Shown: positions 16,503 through 24,962, counted from the stretch's first letter. The stretch: 37,408 nt of DNA from Bradyrhizobium sp. 190 (GCF_023073415.1 NZ_JADPJL010000013.1:1-37408); one strand, 5' to 3'. A program made the numbers and translations. Notes: generated by a model not told the origin, from the letters alone.

Positions 16503-17375
16503 TCAGGCACTGCGTCTGGCCAGCCCGGCTTCGGAGCCCGCCGGCGATCTCAAGGCGCGCAGATCCATATGCCGGTTCACGTCTTTATACAGCAGGTAGC
16601 GGAAGCGTTCCGGGCCGCCGGCGTAGCAAGCCTGAGGGCAAAAGGCGCGGAGCCACATATAATCTCCGGCCTCGACCTCAACCCAATCCTGATTGAGCCG
16701 GTAGACGGCCTTGCCTTCCAGAACATAGAGGCCGTGTTCCATTACATGGGTCTCTGCGAAGGGGATCGACGCACCAGGTTCGAAAGTCACGATCGTAATG
16801 TGCATGTCATGTCTGATATCGGATGGATCGACGAAACGCGTCGTCGCCCACCTGCCATCGGTGTGAGGCATCGGTGTCGGCGCAATGGCGCTTTCGTTGG
16901 TGACGATGGCATCGGGCGCCGCGACATCAGGCACACGCTGATACAGCTTCCGGATCCAATGAAAATGCACTGAACCGAAGCTGCGGTTTTTCACGCTCCA
17001 GGAACTCCCGGGAGGCAGGTAGGCAAAGCCACCGGGCCGCAGCACGTGTTCGGTTCCGGCAAACCTCAGGGACAGCTCTCCCCCAACGACGAACAGCGCA
17101 CCTTCCGCTTCCGCATCGGGTTCCGGCGATTCACTTCCTCCGCCCGGCGCCACGTCGATGAGGTAGTGCGAGAATGTTTCGGCAAAGCCGGACAGTGGTC
17201 GAGCCAGCACCCAAACGCGCGTATTTTCCCAGTGCGGAAGATAACTGGTCACGATGTCGCGGATCACGCCCTTTGGTATCACCGCATACGCATCTGTGAA
17301 AACCGCCCGGCCGGTCAGGAGCTCGGTCTGGGCCGGATGCCCTCCCGGCGGCACGTGATAGGTTCGAGATGACAT
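16503..17375 (-). CDS. (S)-ureidoglycine aminohydrolase
   Basis: This 290-residue bicupin protein converts (S)-ureidoglycine to (S)-ureidoglycolate and ammonia in allantoate breakdown. The two cupin halves are visible: GGELSLRFAG...YLPPGSSWSV in the first, and FAETHVMEHGLYVLEGKAVYRLN...AGDYMWLRAFCPQACYAGG in the second. The second contains the Mn2+-binding residues (Glu, His, His and Gln) expected for the family (YlbA/AllE type). The ATG at 17375 has AGAGG about 10 bases upstream. It is the third gene of the carrier-allA-allE operon, 45 bases after allA. The product of this reaction is the substrate of the neighbouring allA product. Confidence 0.9.
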   Translation of the reverse strand: MSSRTYHVPPGGHPAQTELLTGRAVFTDAYAVIPKGVIRDIVTSYLPHWENTRVWVLARPLSGFAETFSHYLIDVAPGGGSESPEPDAEAEGALFVVGGELSLRFAGTEHVLRPGGFAYLPPGSSWSVKNRSFGSVHFHWIRKLYQRVPDVAAPDAIVTNESAIAPTPMPHTDGRWATTRFVDPSDIRHDMHITIVTFEPGASIPFAETHVMEHGLYVLEGKAVYRLNQDWVEVEAGDYMWLRAFCPQACYAGGPERFRYLLYKDVNRHMDLRALRSPAGSEAGLARRSA

Positions 17376-17420
17376 TCGTTATAACCTCTTGGAGATGATT
17401 GTGCTGACATCGCCGGGCCA

Positions 17421-17957
17421 CTAACCCTGCTTCGCCGTGATGTCCGAGTTCGCTTCCGCCGCACCATCGGGCGCGACGTGCAGCCAATTTGCCGCTTCAA
17501 GCCACTTTTCCTCGATGTTACTGCCCGGCCCTTTCCGGTCGATCACAACGAACGGACTGGCGTCCCCGACGACGAGCAGCGGATGGTGCCAGCAGTTTCG
17601 CGCGTAGTTCACGCCCTGTCGTCCCGATGCGGCAAACGCCCGGTAGCTTGAGGGGACATCCGGATCGGTGCACACCACCACCAACCAGGGCGCTCCGCTC
17701 AACGGCATGAACAGTTGGCTGCCCAGCGGGTGGCGCTCCATGAGCTTGATGACGAGTGGAGTTGGCCTTGCCGAGCCGATGAACAGACTGACGCAGACCG
17801 CTCCACCTTCCGCGGCGACGTCAATGCCGGCCAGGTCATCAAACCGCTCCGCAAAGCCTTCATTGATCAACTTCGGCTTCACGTCTGCGGTCTCCACCAC
17901 CTCGCCGAATGGTGCAAACCCTGCCCTTGTCAAAGGCGCAATCGAAAGCGCTAACAT
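17421..17957 (-). CDS. Ureidoglycolate lyase
   Basis: This 178-residue cytoplasmic enzyme splits (S)-ureidoglycolate into glyoxylate and urea, the last step of ureide use in this branch. Family text is clear: PLTRAGFAPFGEVVE at the N-terminus, MERHPLGSQLFMPLSGAPWLVVV in the centre, and GVNYARNCWHHPLLVV for the active-site region with conserved His. Length is normal for AllA. The ATG at 17957 follows GGGAGTTGAGCG. It sits 36 bases after the DctA-family gene and 45 bases before allE, so the three are very probably one transcript. Urea would need a urease encoded elsewhere. Confidence 0.92.
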   Translation of the reverse strand: MLALSIAPLTRAGFAPFGEVVETADVKPKLINEGFAERFDDLAGIDVAAEGGAVCVSLFIGSARPTPLVIKLMERHPLGSQLFMPLSGAPWLVVVCTDPDVPSSYRAFAASGRQGVNYARNCWHHPLLVVGDASPFVVIDRKGPGSNIEEKWLEAANWLHVAPDGAAEANSDITAKQG

Positions 17958-17993
17958 CGCTCAACTCCCATCCGTCGCACTGATGCAACCGGC

Positions 17994-19328
17994 TCAGGAC
18001 GTCTGAAGCTGCGCGCCGGATGCAGCGATAACGACGGGATCGACTGATGTGTCGATATCGATGGCAGCGACCTCGCCATCGAGGACGCGATGCGCCTTTT
18101 CCCGATCGATGTCGCCTTCCCATGAGGCGACGGCAACCGTGGCAACGCAGTTTCCGACATAGTTGCCCAGCGCGCGCGCAATACCGATGAACCAGTCCAC
18201 CGACAGCAGCAGCACCAATCCGATGGCCGGAATCGCGGGAATGGCCGCAAGTGTCGCCGCAAGGACAACGATGGCCGAGCCCGGGACCCCGTGAGCGCCT
18301 TTCGAGGTCAGGAGCGCAATACCGAGAATTGCCAGGAGATCACCGGTCGCCAGCGGCGTGTTGGTGGCCTGGGCAATGAATACGGCGGCGAGCGTCAGGT
18401 AGATCGAGAACGCATCCAGATTGAACGAGTACCCGGTCGGAATGACCAGCCCAACGGTCGACGGCTTGATGCCGAGGAGCTCGAGCTTCCGCATGGTCTG
18501 TGGCAGCACGCTGTCTCCGGCCGCCGTGCCAAGAACGATCGTCAATTCCTCGCGGAAGTAGCGGAGCAGCTTGAACAGGCTGAAGCCGGAAAAACGCATG
18601 ACCGCGCCCAACACCACGACGACAAAAACGGCCACGGCCACATAGAACAGGGCGACGAGACCGCCGAGTTGCTTGAGTGAGCCGATGCCATATTTGCCGA
18701 CGGTAAATGCAATCGCCCCGAAGACACCGAGCGGCGCCAGCCTGACGACGAAATTCATCATCTTGAAGATGATGTCGCTCACGCGCCCGATGAAATCCGC
18801 CACCGGCTTGGCCCGCTCGCCGCACAGGGAGACGGCGCAGCCAAACATGATCGAGACGATCAACACCTGCAGGATGTCACCGGTCGTGAACGCTCCGACC
18901 ACGGTCGAGGGAATGAGCTTCATGAGGAATTCCGAGACGCCGCCGCCGGAAACCTGGGCTGCGGTCTGGCTGAAGCCGCTCAGCGCTTTTGCATCCAGCG
19001 TCTTCGGATCGATGTTCATTCCAACGCCCGGCTCGAAGTAATAGGCGAGCGCAATACCGAGCACCAAGGCAATCGTCGTTATGACCTCGAAGTATATGAG
19101 CGCGCGCACCCCGACCCGTCCAACCTTCGAGAGATCCCCGGCAGCGGCTATACCGTGCACGACGACACAAAACACGATCACGGGAACCAGCATCTTGATG
19201 AGCTTGATGAAGCCGTCGCCCAGCGGTTTCATCTGAAGGGCCACATCAGGGTAGGCCATGCCGAGCGCAATACCCAGTCCGAGCGCAATGGCGACCTGGA
19301 AGAAGAGCGACTTGAGTATGTTTGGCAC
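17994..19328 (-). CDS. DctA-family dicarboxylate/amino-acid:cation symporter with altered binding motifs
   Basis: This carrier of about 444 residues belongs to the DAACS family, with an N-terminus (NILKSLFFQVAIALGLGIALG) close to DctA and eight helices plus two hairpins. The substrate-site motifs differ from those of DctA: the first hairpin reads TAAGDS where DctA has TSSSES; helix 7 reads NLDAF instead of NLDGT; the second hairpin reads SKGAHGVPGS instead of SKGAAGVTGS; helix 8 has RALGNYVGN instead of RALTNLVGN. The first gene of the ureide operon, it may therefore import a ureide or related acid rather than C4-dicarboxylates (inference). I chose GTG at 19328, behind GTGGGGAACGCC; a TTG at 19361 is the alternative. 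The gene is divergent from the broken LysR gene. Confidence 0.87.
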   Translation of the reverse strand: MPNILKSLFFQVAIALGLGIALGMAYPDVALQMKPLGDGFIKLIKMLVPVIVFCVVVHGIAAAGDLSKVGRVGVRALIYFEVITTIALVLGIALAYYFEPGVGMNIDPKTLDAKALSGFSQTAAQVSGGGVSEFLMKLIPSTVVGAFTTGDILQVLIVSIMFGCAVSLCGERAKPVADFIGRVSDIIFKMMNFVVRLAPLGVFGAIAFTVGKYGIGSLKQLGGLVALFYVAVAVFVVVVLGAVMRFSGFSLFKLLRYFREELTIVLGTAAGDSVLPQTMRKLELLGIKPSTVGLVIPTGYSFNLDAFSIYLTLAAVFIAQATNTPLATGDLLAILGIALLTSKGAHGVPGSAIVVLAATLAAIPAIPAIGLVLLLSVDWFIGIARALGNYVGNCVATVAVASWEGDIDREKAHRVLDGEVAAIDIDTSVDPVVIAASGAQLQTS

Positions 19329-19406
19329 GGCGTTCCCCACTTGGTTGGCGTTTCCATTCAATGCGGCTTGGTCGGCCCACGGCCGATGCCGCTATTGTTT
19401 TTGACG

Positions 19407-19461
19407 GCGACGTTGACGTCGCTTCGAAACCGATTGCTCGCGCCACCGGGCTGCAGCCCGG
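19407..19461. promoter_or_regulatory. Two palindromes in the ureide-carrier/LysR intergenic region
   Basis: GCGACGT-TG-ACGTCGC (19407-19422) is a 7-bp inverted repeat with a 2-base centre. CCGGGCTGCAGCCCGG (19446-19461) is a perfect 16-bp palindrome. Both lie in the 280-base divergent region and could be operator sites for the LysR regulator or another factor. Neither has the typical T-N11-A form. Confidence 0.35.
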
Positions 19462-19608
19462 CCGCGCTGTCCCGCCTGCCCGCCTCGATCTGCGCGAAAC
19501 GGCACTTCGCCCCCGGCCCAGCGACCGAAACAGCACTTCCCGTCATTCGTTGACCATGCCGGACCAAGTGTCCAATATATAGAACGACACGATCAAGAGG
19601 ATATCGCT

Positions 19609-20522
19609 ATGGATCTCCGTCAGATCAGATATTTCATCGCCGTGGCCGAGGAGTGCAGTTTCACTGTCGCGGCGCGGCGGCTGAATCTTTCGCAACCCCC
19701 ACTGAGCCAGCAGATCCAGGCACTCGAAGCTGCGTTGGGGACACAGCTTCTCTATAGAACCAGTCGCAGGGTCGAGCTGACACAGGCCGGAGAAGCGCTT
19801 CTCGCGCGCGCCCGCGCCATTCAGCAGCAGATCAAACTGGCGGAAGACGAGGTCCGCTCGATTGGCGCCGGCCTGGTCGGCTCTCTCGATATCGGAGCGA
19901 CAGGCTCCATCCTGCGTGGGCGCCTGGCCGATTTGCTGGCTGAGTACCGGAAGGATGCGCCTGCGGTGAAGATGACGGTGCATGAACAGGCCCCGGCCTT
20001 GCAGATCGCTGCCCTCCTCAATCGAACGACAAACATCAGCCTGAATAGAAGCATCCCCACCGAAGACGCTTTGAGCAGCGAGCTTGCGTGGCCGGAAGAG
20101 ATCGTGGTGGCCATGCCAAAAGACCATCCGCTCGCCCGCCGCAAGCGCATCGCCCTCGGCGACCTTGCGTCGAGGACCACATCGTCCTGCAGCCGGAGAG
20201 CTCCCAGTTTGCGCGCTATATACAGAAATGCTGCATCGACGCCGGCTTTCTGCCGCGGGTCTCCCAGCAAGTCGTCGATGCGCAGTCGGTGCCCAGTCTG
20301 ATCGCAGCGGGCTTTGGCGTTGCTCTGGTTCCGCAATCAATAGCACGGTTCACGACCGACGAGATCGTGTTCAGACCCATCAGGCCCTCGCCACCGTCCG
20401 CCGACGTGTTTCTCGTCTTCAGAAAAGATGAGACGTCGATGGTGGTGCAAAATTTCATCAAGCTGGCGCGTCGTTTCCTCAGGCAGAAACGGATTTCGGG
20501 TCACCTGGTCGCCGGCCGATGA
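19609..20522 (+). pseudogene. LysR-family regulator of the ureide operon, broken by a one-base frameshift
   Basis: The N-terminal winged helix is intact (MDLRQIRYFIAVAEECSFT, LNLSQPPLSQQIQALE). The co-inducer domain reads in frame to ALGDLAS, then continues in another frame with EDHIVLQPESSQF to QKRISGHLVAGR. One base is missing near 20171 (GCGTC-GAGGACCAC). The total span is 914 bases, one short of 305 codons, so the ancestral protein had 304 residues, normal for LysR. It is divergent from the DctA-allA-allE operon and was presumably its activator. If the base is truly absent, the product is a 230-residue truncated protein with a foreign tail that keeps DNA binding but loses most of the effector domain. 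A sequencing error remains possible. Confidence 0.85.
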
Positions 20523-20595
20523 TTCGGCGGACGGGAATGCGTCAGAGACGCGAGAACGTTGCCACCTTTCAAGGCGTGTAGAACTACATGCAACT

Positions 20596-21627
20596 TCAGA
20601 AACTGAGCTGAACCTTCATGGACCGGCTGCGATCTCCCGCGATCTCGAAGGCGCGTATCGCCTCCTCCAGTCCAAAGACGCCGGTCAGCAGCGGGGTCAG
20701 ATCTACTCTCCTCTGGTTGATGAGGTCGACGGCCAGGCCGAACTCCTCGTGGAAGCGGAAGGTCCCGCGCATTTCGATCTCCTTGGCCACCACAATGTTC
20801 TGCGGGATCGAAACATCACCGCCGAGACCGAGCTGGATCAGAATGCCGCGCGGCTTCAGCACTTCGAGCCCGGAGCGTACGGCCCGTTCGTTTCCGGACG
20901 CTTCGAACTGGACATCGAAATAGCCTTTGTTGGCCGCATAGGCGCCGAGCTGATCGGGATCGCTGGCGACATTGATCGTCCGATCGGCACCGAGCCGAAG
21001 CGCCTTCTCCAGAACCGCAGCCACGACGTCGGTCGCGACGATTTCCCGCGCGCCGTGGAGCCGGGCCGCCATGATCGCCAACGCGCCGATCGGACCGCAT
21101 CCCGTCACGAGAACCCGTTTGCCGAGCAACGATCCGGCACGGTTGACGGCATGCAGAACGACGGCGAACGGCTCCGCAAAGGCAGCCTCGTTGATCGAGA
21201 CACCGTCGGCGACCTTGTGGCACTGCCAGGCTTCAGCGACGAGACGTTGACGAAAGGCTCCCTGGATATGCGGCATCGGCATCGCGCTGCCGTAGAAGCG
21301 CATGTTCAGGCATTGGTTCTGCTGGCCCTTCAGGCAATAGTCGCAAACGTTGCAGGGTCGGCTGGGAGACACCGCGACGCGGTCGCCGATCACCAGTCCT
21401 GATACGGTCGCACCCAGCGCCTTGATGGTGCCGGCGACCTCGTGACCGAGGATCATCGGCTCGCGCACCCGCACCGTGCCGAAGCCGCCATGATTGAAAT
21501 AATGCAGATCCGATCCGCAGATGCCACCGGCCTCGACAGCGATCTCGACCTGTCCGCTACCTGCTGCCTCGGGCTCGCGTTCCTCGACCCGCAGATCGCG
21601 GGCCGCATGAATGACGACGGCTTTCAT
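20596..21627 (-). CDS. L-idonate 5-dehydrogenase, zinc-dependent
   Basis: This 343-residue medium-chain dehydrogenase oxidises L-idonate (or a similar polyol acid) to 5-keto-gluconate with NAD(P). Catalytic zinc ligands are Cys37, His62 and Glu63 (GHE); the structural zinc loop is Cys92, Cys95, Cys98 and Cys106. The nucleotide fold is VTGCGPIGAL near 173-182. FNHGGFG and the sequence around AEPFAVVLHAV fit the idonate-5-dehydrogenase group. It starts 23 bases after idnO stops and has GGAG 8 bases upstream of the ATG at 21627, so the two are an operon. With idnO it interconverts L-idonate, 5-ketogluconate and D-gluconate. Confidence 0.88.
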   Translation of the reverse strand: MKAVVIHAARDLRVEEREPEAAGSGQVEIAVEAGGICGSDLHYFNHGGFGTVRVREPMILGHEVAGTIKALGATVSGLVIGDRVAVSPSRPCNVCDYCLKGQQNQCLNMRFYGSAMPMPHIQGAFRQRLVAEAWQCHKVADGVSINEAAFAEPFAVVLHAVNRAGSLLGKRVLVTGCGPIGALAIMAARLHGAREIVATDVVAAVLEKALRLGADRTINVASDPDQLGAYAANKGYFDVQFEASGNERAVRSGLEVLKPRGILIQLGLGGDVSIPQNIVVAKEIEMRGTFRFHEEFGLAVDLINQRRVDLTPLLTGVFGLEEAIRAFEIAGDRSRSMKVQLSF

Positions 21628-21650
21628 TGTTGCACTCCAGCGGCACGAAC

Positions 21651-22418
21651 CTAGAGACTGGTGGTTATCCCACCATCGACATAGAGCGTATGTCCGTTGA
21701 CAAAGGACGAAGCCTTGCCGGACAGGAACACGGCAGCTCCGACCAGTTCTTCGACGTTACCCCAGCGCGCCGCCGGTGTCCGCTTTTCGAGCCAGCTCGA
21801 GAATTCCGGATTGTCGACCAGCGCCTGGTTGAGCGGGGTCTTGAAGTATCCCGGCGCGATTGCATTGATCTGGAGGCCGTATTTCGCCCAATCGGTGCAC
21901 ATTCCGCGGGTCAGGTTCTTGATGGCCCCCTTGGTGGCCGTGTAGGGCGCGATGCCGGGACGCGCGAGTTCGCTCTGCACGGATGCGATGTTGATGATCT
22001 TGCCCTGGCTGCGCGGGATCATGTGACGGGCGACAGCCTGGCCGACATAGAACGCGCTGGAAATATTGGTGGCGAGCAATTGCTCCCACTTCTCGACGGG
22101 AAAGTCCTCGAGCGGCGCGCGAAACTGCATGCCGGCGTTATTGACCAGGATATCGATCGCGCCGGAATTCTTCTCGATCGCCTCGACACCGTCCCTGGCG
22201 GCTTGCGCCTGCGTGACGTCGAAGCCGGCCACTGACACCTTGTGCCCGGCAGCGGCCAGTCTTGCCGCAGCCGCGTCAAGCTTGGCTGCGTCGCGGCCGT
22301 TGAGGACGACTTCGGCGCCGTGTTCGGCAAGGCCTTGCGCGAGCGCGAAGCCAATGCCCTGCGACGAGCCGGTGATCAGTGCCCTCTTGCCCGTCAGTGC
22401 GAAAAGTTCAAATGCCAT
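21651..22418 (-). CDS. Gluconate 5-dehydrogenase, short-chain dehydrogenase
   Basis: This 255-residue SDR reduces 5-keto-D-gluconate to D-gluconate, or runs in reverse. Visible elements are the cofactor motif TGSSQGIG (16-23), NNAG (93-96), catalytic Ser146, Tyr159 and Lys163 (YTATK). The tail KRTPAARWG, GAAVFLSGKAS and FVNGHTLYVDGG closely matches E. coli IdnO. The ATG at 22418 has GAGG 7 bases upstream. It is followed by idnD. Just upstream is only the tail of a presumed transporter gene, so the operon seems to have lost its uptake system or had its front replaced. Confidence 0.88.
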   Translation of the reverse strand: MAFELFALTGKRALITGSSQGIGFALAQGLAEHGAEVVLNGRDAAKLDAAAARLAAAGHKVSVAGFDVTQAQAARDGVEAIEKNSGAIDILVNNAGMQFRAPLEDFPVEKWEQLLATNISSAFYVGQAVARHMIPRSQGKIINIASVQSELARPGIAPYTATKGAIKNLTRGMCTDWAKYGLQINAIAPGYFKTPLNQALVDNPEFSSWLEKRTPAARWGNVEELVGAAVFLSGKASSFVNGHTLYVDGGITTSL

Positions 22419-22452
22419 TTGGCGACCTCGTGCTGGCTTCGAGCGCGAAAAC

Positions 22453-22556
22453 TCACCGCCCGAGCGACTTCTTGATACCGTTCAATCCGAGGCGCCGGAA
22501 GGGGTCGGAACGGAGGTAAAGAATTGCAGCCGTGGAGAACACGGAAGTAGCCGGCC
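22453..22556 (-). pseudogene. C-terminal tail of a presumed ABC transporter permease
   Basis: On the minus strand the frame ending at TGA 22453-22455 reads VFSTAAILYLRSDPFRR, then LGLNGIKKSLGR and stop. A hydrophobic stretch with a basic end is what closes many sugar ABC permeases. Upstream of about 22570 the frame hits a stop and no permease body follows. The fragment lies 35 bases before idnO, where a transporter gene would be expected. The assignment to permeases is by pattern only. Confidence 0.45.
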
Positions 22557-22625
22557 ATGGGCGCTCGACGGGCTGCGATCAGGTTGTTAAAGCCCGCCTC
22601 CGCCAAGGGGACTTTGAGTCGAGAC

Positions 22626-24134
22626 ATGACCGTTGCGATCGAGATGGGACACACGACGGCAGGCGCCCCGGCTAACCTGGACCTTGAGGAACTGCTGGCG
22701 ACCCGCCTGCTGGTGCAGGGCAATTCGGGCTCCGGTAAATCCCATCTGTTGCGCCGGCTGCTGGAACAGAGCGCCCCCTGGGTACAGCAGACCATCATCG
22801 ACCCCGAAGGCGACTTTGTGGCGCTTGCCGACCGTTTCGGCCACCTCCTGATCGATGCCGAGGACCATACCGAGCGGGGCCTGCAGGTCGCCGGCGAGCG
22901 AGCGCGCATCCATCGCGTCTCCACGGTGCTCAATCTCGAGGGGCTCGACGCCGAGAACCAGATGCGGCGCGCCGCCGCCTTCCTCGGCGGGCTTTTCGAC
23001 GTCGCCCGCGACCACTGGTATCCGATGCTGGTGGTGGTGGATGAGGCGCAGCTCTTCGCGCCGGCCGTCGCCGGCGAGGTTTCGGACGAGGCGCGCAAAC
23101 TCTCGCTCGGCGCCATGACGAACCTGATGTGCCGTGGCCGCAAACGCGGGCTTGCGGGGATCATCGCCACCCAGCGACTGGCGAAGCTCGCCAAGAACGT
23201 CGCGGCCGAGGCGTCCAATTTCCTCATGGGCCGAACCTTTCTGGATATCGACATGGCGCGGGCCGCCGACCTTCTGGGCATGGAGCGGCGACAGGCAGAG
23301 GCCTTCCGGGATCTGGAGCGCGGGCAATTCATGGCGCTGGGACCGGCCCTCTCCCGCCGTCCGCTGGGGCTGCGCATCGGTCCAACGGATACCACGCCGC
23401 GCAACGCGACCCCGCGCCTGATGCCTCTGCCGGAAGCGACACCGGACGCACACGCCATCATCCTGGCAGCGCCGCCGCCCGAGAATAGCCGGCCCCAGCG
23501 CCGGTCGCCGCCAGACCTCCTCAGCCAGCTCATGGCGGCGAAGTCAGCGGCGCTGGAGATCCGTCCCGAAGCGGTAGAGCAGCCACTCAGCGCCGAGGAA
23601 CTGGCGGAGCGGCGTGAGCGAACGGACCGTATTCTGCGCGCCGTCATGGCGGAACCCGACGCGGGATTCCGCGCCATCGGTGTCCTCTATCAGGAGTTCG
23701 TGGTCCGCTGCCGAATCGAGGGCCTCGGTTCGGCCGTGCCGGATCTCGGTGACTTCCGTCGCATGCTGACGCGCGCCCGTGCCGGGCTCGGCTCCGATAT
23801 GGCGGAGGATGACGGGTGGCAGGATGTCTCGGTCCGCGCCTCACTTCTGCCGGAGGATATGCAGGGCGTCTTCATGATGATTGCCCGCGCCGCGAAGGAA
23901 GGTTGGCCCTGCCCGGGCGATGCAGCGATTGCCCGCGCCTATGGCTCGCATTCGTTGCGCCGTGCACGGCGCCTGCTGACCTACATCGAGGAACAGGGCC
24001 TCATCGTTTGCCAGCTTGACGGTGCCGGCCGGCGGATCGTGACGCTCGTCGAACTGGCCTGGGCGACGGCACCGGGCGACCCCAATGCCGAGGAACTGCC
24101 GGCCGAACAAGGCTGCACCAGTTCGGCTGGATGA
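22626..24134 (+). CDS. HerA/DUF87-like ATP-binding protein
   Basis: This 502-residue P-loop ATPase has Walker A GNSGSGKSH (32-40), a Walker B with VVVDEAQ (about 136-142) and the sequence IIDPEGDF (57-64) typical of HerA/VirB4-like ATPases. A RecA-like core fills the first 260 residues; the remainder is predicted linker and a C-terminal helical region (a possible winged helix near YGSHSLRRARRLL). These proteins are often found on integrated elements and move or process DNA. Start is the ATG at 22626; an upstream ATG (22557) has no ribosome site and overlaps a gene relic. It is divergent from the idnO operon and appears inserted next to a truncated permease. No partner nuclease (such as NurA) is adjacent. 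Specific role unknown. Confidence 0.8.
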   Translation: MTVAIEMGHTTAGAPANLDLEELLATRLLVQGNSGSGKSHLLRRLLEQSAPWVQQTIIDPEGDFVALADRFGHLLIDAEDHTERGLQVAGERARIHRVSTVLNLEGLDAENQMRRAAAFLGGLFDVARDHWYPMLVVVDEAQLFAPAVAGEVSDEARKLSLGAMTNLMCRGRKRGLAGIIATQRLAKLAKNVAAEASNFLMGRTFLDIDMARAADLLGMERRQAEAFRDLERGQFMALGPALSRRPLGLRIGPTDTTPRNATPRLMPLPEATPDAHAIILAAPPPENSRPQRRSPPDLLSQLMAAKSAALEIRPEAVEQPLSAEELAERRERTDRILRAVMAEPDAGFRAIGVLYQEFVVRCRIEGLGSAVPDLGDFRRMLTRARAGLGSDMAEDDGWQDVSVRASLLPEDMQGVFMMIARAAKEGWPCPGDAAIARAYGSHSLRRARRLLTYIEEQGLIVCQLDGAGRRIVTLVELAWATAPGDPNAEELPAEQGCTSSAG

Positions 24135-24163
24135 TGCGACGGTCGCGCGCGCACCCGGAAAAT

Positions 24164-24183
24164 ACCACGCATTAAGCCGTGGT
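24164..24183 (+). terminator. Hairpin after the HerA-like gene
   Basis: ACCACG (24164-24169) and CGTGGT (24178-24183) pair over 6 bp with an 8-base loop, 30 bases past the stop. No T-tract follows. Weak terminator candidate. Confidence 0.35.
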
Positions 24184-24330
24184 TGCCTGCAGCAGAGGAC
24201 TACCACGGGGCTTCTGTCGAGTGATACCCCAAACGAGGTATAATGGCCTCCGTCTCGCTCCGCGGTATATGATTCGCAGCGTCGCGCCAGAGTTCCTTTG
24301 ACGGGTCTGCGCTCTTGTCGCCGACCGGTT

Positions 24331-24364
24331 TTTGCATATCTCGCTTATTTGCATGTCTCGCTTA
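24331..24364 (+). repeat. Two adjacent 17-bp direct repeats in the greA-like leader
   Basis: TTTGCATATCTCGCTTA (24331-24347) is followed at once by TTTGCATGTCTCGCTTA (24348-24364), one mismatch. They end just before the AAGGGAG ribosome site of the downstream gene, so they could affect its translation or bind a factor. A TATAAT hexamer at 24239-24244 may be a promoter -10 element further upstream. Confidence 0.7.
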
Positions 24365-24378
24365 AGGGAGTTCTGAGC

Positions 24379-24861
24379 TTGAGCGTTGCCTTCACCAAGG
24401 AAGACAGTGCCGAAACGGCGTCGGAAACATTGCTTCCCGACCGCCCGGTTTCACCTCATCCGAACCATGTTACCGAGGCTGGATTAAAGGCCCTGGAATT
24501 TCAGCTTCAGCAGGCTCGCGAGGCGTACGAGGCCGCGCAGAAGATCGAAGACGTGAATGAGCGGCGGCGGCAAGCAGCAACCCCCTTGCGTGATGCCCGC
24601 TACTTTGCGGCGAGAGTTCGGACGGCTCAGGTCATCCCCAATCCGACGTCAACTGACACTGTCGCCTTTGGGAGCACGGTGACGTTCAGGCGCGACGATG
24701 GGCGCGTGCAGAAATATCATATCGTGGGAGAGGACGAAGCGGACCCCAAGACTGGCTCCATTTCCTTCGTGTCCCCGGTGGCAAGGTCTCTGATGGGCAA
24801 AGCTGTTGGGGATGTCGTCGGCACATCCGGTCAGGAGCTGGAGATCATTGCGATCTCGTAG
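24379..24861 (+). CDS. GreA/GreB-family transcription elongation factor
   Basis: This 160-residue protein would rescue backtracked RNA polymerase by stimulating transcript cleavage. The N-terminal half (about 35-85) is a short coiled coil (LKALEFQLQQAREAYEAAQKIEDVNERRR). The C-terminal FKBP-like domain has VAFGSTVTFRRDDGR...YHIVGEDEADPKTGSISFVSP and GKAVGD. I chose TTG at 24379, eight bases after AAGGGAG, because family similarity begins at SVAF; an upstream ATG adds 27 unlikely residues. It is not the usual housekeeping GreA in length or N-terminus but a common rhizobial paralogue. Its 3' end shares about 60 bases with a second site at 28530-28600. Confidence 0.82.
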   Translation: MSVAFTKEDSAETASETLLPDRPVSPHPNHVTEAGLKALEFQLQQAREAYEAAQKIEDVNERRRQAATPLRDARYFAARVRTAQVIPNPTSTDTVAFGSTVTFRRDDGRVQKYHIVGEDEADPKTGSISFVSPVARSLMGKAVGDVVGTSGQELEIIAIS

Positions 24862-24912
24862 GCCCCCCGACAAGACGCAACCGACGTTTGGAAAGTCCGC
24901 CGTGCGGCAAGA
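24845..24912. repeat. Repeat copy A spanning the greA-like stop codon
   Basis: Bases from ATTGCGATCTCG through the stop and on to GTCCGCCGTGCG align with 28529-28587 at roughly 75 percent identity by eye with one indel. The shared part starts within the last codons of the greA-like gene, so the gene's end belongs to the repeat. Confidence 0.5.
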
Positions 24913-24962
24913 GCTGCCCTCCCGAAGCGGGCGTTGAGCAACTTTATCCACGAGCAACACGG

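Noticed and set aside
17994..19328. Calling the carrier a plain C4-dicarboxylate transporter
   Set aside because: The overall family fits, but all four binding motifs differ and the operon context is ureide breakdown, so specificity is left open.
22394..23677. 427-codon minus-strand frame opposite the HerA-like ATPase
   Set aside because: Ser/Arg-rich shadow; the plus strand has clear Walker A and B motifs. Only its last part coincides with a permease-like tail in a different frame.
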